From: Flavobacterium tructae
GTDB lineage: Bacteria > Bacteroidota > Bacteroidia > Flavobacteriales > Flavobacteriaceae
Direction of reading: 5' to 3'
DNA length: 64,000 nt
NCBI RefSeq assembly: GCF_002217475.1
Contig: NZ_MUHH01000042.1
Span: forward strand, 29,943-93,942
Part shown: positions 61,027 to 64,000 of the stretch, piece after piece
Layout of the letters: each line of letters begins with the position of its first letter
How positions within the stretch are numbered: the stretch's first letter is position 1
Translations under genes and position numbers: made by a program
The notes under the pieces: model-generated
Told to the model about the DNA's origin: nothing
The model's database searches: none
The model's input: only the letters and a program-made list of their open reading frames with translations

Positions 61027-62118
61027 TTAAATCTCAACATTTTCAATAACCCTTACACCCGGATCAACAGCTACGGCATAGGCTTCATGAGCTCCTGCTT
61101 CGAGAATGGCTTCGATCACCAGATCTTCTTTTTCCGGATTTGCGATAACGACTATACTTCCGCCTCCGCCTGAACCTACAATTTTTGCTCCGTAAGCACC
61201 CGCGCGCAAAGCAGCATTGACCATAGCATCAATTCGCGGTACAGTAATTTTTAATAAATCACGTAAAACTTCATGATGCTGATTCATCAATCCGCCTATT
61301 TTTTTAAGATCCAAAACCGGTTTTTCAAACTCTTTCAGAGCTTCTTTGGTATAATGATAGTTTTTTAATGCCGCTTCAAAGAAAGGAATCAATCGGTCCG
61401 GTAAACAACTTCTGTATCGGTCCAGGTCTTCTATTTTGGAAGCATGCAGATCAAAATCCGGGAAATTTTGCTTTACGATATCGATAGAAATTAAAGCATT
61501 TCCTTTTAATTCTCCCAACAAACCAATTGTTTCTTTTGGAACTCCCGAAACTCCTGTTATCAGGCCTTTCAAGCTCGTTCCTATTACTTTATACGAAAAG
61601 GGATCTTTGGTATTGATGTACACAATATTCCCCACCCCAATGCTAAAATGGTCCATCATTCCTCCCGGCTCTCCGTGTTCCAACACTTCAGATTCGTAAC
61701 CCAATTTGGAAATAAACTCAGGTGTAACTTCACGATCAATACCATAAGCATCGATCAAAAAACGAATCCATGCCATTAATAAAGCCGAAGAACTAGAGGT
61801 TCCGGAGTTTATTGGAATATCTCCCGTGATCGTAATATCGTATCCAACGTTTGGCACACAGCCGTACCTGCGCAATACGCGTAAGGAGGATGCAAAATAA
61901 TCTCTGGGTTCTAATTTGTCGAAAGTGGCGTCAATATCAATGGTACGGGTCTCATTAATATCAATCATATTTAAAACAAAGGTCTGAGTCAGATTTTGTT
62001 CGGCAATTAGTTGTATATTCCGATCGATTGCACAGGCGATAACCGGCAATCCTAAATAATCCTGATGATCTCCAAAGAGACAGGTTCTGCCCGGGGCTAA
62101 TGAGGTAATTTTTTTCAC
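61027..62118 (-). CDS. GHMP-family sugar kinase (galactokinase-like)
   Basis: The 363-residue protein begins SLAPGRTCLFGDHQDYLGLP (6-25), a galactokinase-like substrate motif (GRxxLxGxHxDY). The GHMP phosphate loop is PINSGTSSSSALL (102-114). The third motif is AYGAKIVGSGGGGSIVVIA near 318-336. EHGEPGGMMDHFSIGVG near 155 fits the GALK/mevalonate kinase core with the catalytic Asp. It probably phosphorylates the anomeric carbon of a hexose or hexosamine. It is the first gene of the operon and is divergent from the LacI regulator. Confidence 0.87.
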   Translation of the reverse strand: MKKITSLAPGRTCLFGDHQDYLGLPVIACAIDRNIQLIAEQNLTQTFVLNMIDINETRTIDIDATFDKLEPRDYFASSLRVLRRYGCVPNVGYDITITGDIPINSGTSSSSALLMAWIRFLIDAYGIDREVTPEFISKLGYESEVLEHGEPGGMMDHFSIGVGNIVYINTKDPFSYKVIGTSLKGLITGVSGVPKETIGLLGELKGNALISIDIVKQNFPDFDLHASKIEDLDRYRSCLPDRLIPFFEAALKNYHYTKEALKEFEKPVLDLKKIGGLMNQHHEVLRDLLKITVPRIDAMVNAALRAGAYGAKIVGSGGGGSIVVIANPEKEDLVIEAILEAGAHEAYAVAVDPGVRVIENVEI

Positions 62119-62207
62119 TTGAAATTTTTATAATAAAACACTGTAAAACAATAAATTACAATGAAATTTGGTTAAAAATTGGTTTTATTCTTTTGATTTT
62201 GATTCTA

Positions 62208-62239
62208 CGAAACTATTGATTATATTTTTATAAAACAAG
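62208..62239 (-). promoter_or_regulatory. Possible promoter of the sugar operon
   Basis: On the minus strand TAGTTTCG (62208-62215) matches the -7 box at 7 of 8 positions, and CTTG (62236-62239) stands at a -33-like distance of 20 bases. The start point would give a leader of about 80 bases. It lies just inside the operator pair. Confidence 0.35.
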
Positions 62240-62253
62240 AAAAAACAAAAAAA

Positions 62254-62267
62254 TGTGCTCGAACACA
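62254..62267. promoter_or_regulatory. LacI-type operator 1
   Basis: TGTGCTCGAACACA differs by one base from the perfect 14-bp palindrome TGTGCTCGAGCACA, with the central CG typical of LacI-family sites. It lies in the divergent control region of the GHMP kinase and lacI genes. Confidence 0.7.
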
Positions 62268-62276
62268 CTATTGAAA

Positions 62277-62290
62277 TGTTCTCGAGCACA
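62277..62290. promoter_or_regulatory. LacI-type operator 2
   Basis: TGTTCTCGAGCACA also differs by one base from TGTGCTCGAGCACA, at a different position from operator 1. The centres are 23 bases apart, about two helical turns, so two dimers could sit on one face. Confidence 0.7.
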
Positions 62291-62335
62291 CTAATTAATT
62301 CTTACAGGATTTTTAAATAATCAAATCAAAGTTTC

Positions 62336-62343
62336 TATATTTG
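62336..62343 (+). promoter_or_regulatory. -7 promoter box of the lacI-type gene
   Basis: TATATTTG matches TANNTTTG and ends 5 bases before the ATG at 62349. The transcript would start at about the initiation codon, so the message may be leaderless. Confidence 0.6.
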
Positions 62344-62348
62344 CCAAT

Positions 62349-63389
62349 ATGGATAAAAAGTACACCATTAAGGATATAGCAAAAATGGCCGGAGTTTCGA
62401 AAGGGACTGTCGACAGGGTTTTGCATAACAGAGGAAAAGTTTCTCCTACAGCACTGGACAAAATAAATGAAGTTTTAAACGTCATTAATTACGAACCGAA
62501 CTTAATTGCACGAAATTTAAAGAACACCAAAGTTTACAGAATTTGTGTTTTACTGCCTGATCCGGAAATTGACCCGTACTGGCTTCCCTGCATTAATGGA
62601 ATCCAGGATGCTAAAACCGAATTTAAAGCGTATAGTGTTATTATCGAAACACACTTCTTTAATCCGGAAAGCACCAAATCGTTCTTAAGTGCTCATGATA
62701 TCATTATCCAAAAATCGCCTGATGCTGTTTTAATTGCTCCATTGTTTCACAAAGAAACGGTAGAAATTGTAAAGCAATATGACGATTTAAACATCATTGT
62801 AAACACATTCAATAACCAAATTGAAGGTGAATCTATAAAAAGTTTTGTTGGACAGGATTTGCATAAAAGCGGTCGTGTGGCTGCCAGCCTAATGAATCTG
62901 ATTTTAACAGAAGGACAGATCGCCATCATACACATTGACGAAAGCCTTAAGAATGCGGTACACATGCAGGAAAAAGAAAAAGGCTTCAAAAGTTACTTTG
63001 ATGAGAAAAAGCTTAGCGGTTTTTCACTCACTACTCTAAAACTAAAACATCAAAATGTGGAAACTAAATTTTCTGCGTTTTTAGACGAAAATCCAAATCT
63101 GAAAGGTATTTTTATCACGACCTCAAAAGCGTACCAGATTGCCTCTATACTGTCTACTGTAAAGGATAAAAAGATTGCGATTATCGGTTATGATTTAGTG
63201 GAAAAAAATGTGAATTTCCTGAATCAGGGATTGGTTCATTTTTTAATTCATCAAAATCAAAAAAGACAAGCTTATTTAGGGGTGAGTACTTTGGTTGAAC
63301 ACTTTTTGTTCCGAAAAGATATTCCGGAAACGATTTTACTTCCGATAGATATTATTAATGTAGAAAATGCTTCTTTCTACGTTTCTTAA
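62349..63389 (+). CDS. LacI-family transcriptional regulator
   Basis: The 346-residue protein has the N-terminal DNA-binding domain YTIKDIAKMAGVSKGTVDRV (about 5-24) and the hinge helix region EPNLIARNLK (about 50-60). A periplasmic-binding-protein-like sensor domain (about 65-340) follows. VYRICVLLPDPEIDPYW, DAVLIAPLF and IIGYDLV are strands of that domain. It is divergent from the sugar operon, with two operators between, so it most likely represses that operon and itself until a sugar or sugar phosphate binds. Confidence 0.92.
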   Translation: MDKKYTIKDIAKMAGVSKGTVDRVLHNRGKVSPTALDKINEVLNVINYEPNLIARNLKNTKVYRICVLLPDPEIDPYWLPCINGIQDAKTEFKAYSVIIETHFFNPESTKSFLSAHDIIIQKSPDAVLIAPLFHKETVEIVKQYDDLNIIVNTFNNQIEGESIKSFVGQDLHKSGRVAASLMNLILTEGQIAIIHIDESLKNAVHMQEKEKGFKSYFDEKKLSGFSLTTLKLKHQNVETKFSAFLDENPNLKGIFITTSKAYQIASILSTVKDKKIAIIGYDLVEKNVNFLNQGLVHFLIHQNQKRQAYLGVSTLVEHFLFRKDIPETILLPIDIINVENASFYVS

Positions 63390-63411
63390 ATAACGATGGA
63401 CTGTCGAAAAA

Positions 63412-63505
63412 TTCCACAGAGTCACACAAAGGTTACACAGAGATACACAAAAAATGTTTTAAAAAACTTTGTGCCACTTTGTGCTTACTTTGCGAATCTT
63501 TGCGA
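63412..63505. repeat. Degenerate CACAAAG/CTTTGTG repeats at a convergent junction
   Basis: Words CACAGAGTCACACAAAGG and CACAGAGATACACA on the left are partly complementary to ACTTTGTGCCACTTTGTGC and CTTTGCGAATCTTTGCG on the right. The same style of repeat occurs at 7106-7233 and 19600-19692. Confidence 0.55.
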
Positions 63506-63530
63506 AAAAATCATTTAGTCCTGTAAACCT

Positions 63531-64000
63531 CTACTCCATCAAAATAAATTTCCCAAAAGAAGAAGCAATATGAAAATTAGGAGTTTCGGTATCAGGATTC
63601 ACCCAGGAAATCCAGGTGGGTTCATACTGTCGCTTTTCATTCTCCAAAAACTTAGCTCTAAAAACACCTGCTTCTATAGTGTTGTTGTGTATTAAATTCA
63701 ATTCTTTTAAGGATTTTATACTGATTCGTCCTTCAACTGTAAAAGAAATTTCATCTTTTGAGGTTTTAATCTCAAAATCGGTTTTAGGCCATTTCCAGTC
63801 AAAATCAAATTCCTTGTTAGGACGCGCTCTAAAATCCATTAAACGCCCGGCGGTATCCATTTCCAGACAATAATAAGGATCTAAGGATTCGCTGGTTCTA
63901 AAAAACAATTCTACACGATCTGAATTTCCAATACTATCAAAACTATCGTCTTTTTGATCGATATAAATCCCGGTATCAAAAACTCTGAAATTAAAAAAGA
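63531..64000 (-). CDS. CBM9-like carbohydrate-binding protein (start outside window)
   Basis: The frame continues to the right edge without a stop, so the last 155 or so residues of a longer protein are seen. The TTG at 63908 is internal, and upstream residues read FNFRVFDTGIYIDQKDDSFD. Beta-rich blocks SDRVELFFRTSESLDPYYCL, EMDTAGRLMDFRARP and KDEISFTVEGRISIKSL match the CBM9/DOMON-like sandwich found in Bacteroidota sugar-related proteins. It may bind a cell-surface or imported glycan. It is convergent with the lacI-type gene, so its link to the sugar operon is positional only. Confidence 0.75.
   Translation of the reverse strand, partial: FFNFRVFDTGIYIDQKDDSFDSIGNSDRVELFFRTSESLDPYYCLEMDTAGRLMDFRARPNKEFDFDWKWPKTDFEIKTSKDEISFTVEGRISIKSLKELNLIHNNTIEAGVFRAKFLENEKRQYEPTWISWVNPDTETPNFHIASSFGKFILME

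Noticed and set aside
1..64000. tRNA, rRNA, transposase or phage genes
   Set aside because: No cloverleaf-like GC-rich segment, no transposase motif and no phage gene was recognised in reading the gaps; a tRNA or Rfam search would settle the RNA part.

Overview
This window is an AT-rich chromosomal segment from a member of the Bacteroidota, most likely a Flavobacterium or close relative. Three things point there. The first is gene content: T9SS C-terminal sorting domains, DUF4834, a DHCW-motif cupin, a YfhO-type membrane protein and an SPT-like alpha-oxoamine synthase. The second is the near absence of Shine-Dalgarno sequences. The third is the recurrent promoter box TANNTTTG, the known -7 element of this phylum. 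No rRNA, tRNA, CRISPR array, insertion sequence, phage gene or plasmid gene was recognised. The segment looks like ordinary core and accessory chromosome, interrupted by dense, lineage-style intergenic repeats.

Layout. 1-3.6 kb: the end of a BatA-like membrane protein, a dihydroorotase homologue that has lost its zinc ligands, a DUF4870-like protein and an esterase. 3.7-11.1 kb: lipoproteins, a PhnP-like hydrolase, a conserved protein of unknown role, Bcp peroxiredoxin, an endonuclease III without its iron-sulfur cluster, a TPR protein, and an ECF sigma factor followed by a 47-residue conserved ORF. 11.6-22.5 kb: uvrA, an MscS channel, and a minus-strand group of flippase, glycosyltransferase, YfhO and DUF4834. 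22.6-32.2 kb: outer-membrane-like proteins, an acetyltransferase, the SPT-like enzyme, a NYN-LOTUS protein, a membrane-anchored glutamate-synthase-like flavoprotein and a DUF2809-RdgB fusion. 32.4-43.7 kb: a DEAD-box helicase, a DUF389 protein, PepD, a membrane zinc-peptidase-like DUF3810, an ECF sigma factor with a membrane partner, a PlsC-type acyltransferase and a CoA-type Nudix hydrolase. 43.8-56.1 kb: mostly minus-strand housekeeping and secreted proteins (FabK/NMO-like enzyme, two T9SS proteases, mnmA, a MORN protein, yidC, pyrG, small membrane proteins).

56.5-64 kb is the most coherent functional unit. It is a minus-strand sugar operon running GHMP kinase, sugar nucleotidyltransferase, sugar MFS transporter and a NagB-PIG-L fusion. 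A LacI regulator is transcribed divergently. Two 14-bp sites in the divergent control region each differ by one base from the palindrome TGTGCTCGAGCACA and are good operator candidates. A CBM9-like protein runs off the right edge.

The most unusual signals are intergenic. Two families of very short tandem repeats with a fixed core and variable bases occur near gene 3' ends: period 7, GTTTCAN, and period 8, CTAAGNNN. Long perfect inverted repeats are common at convergent gene junctions. A shared word, TAGTTTTCAG, occurs at four loci and at two of them supplies the stop codon of the preceding gene.
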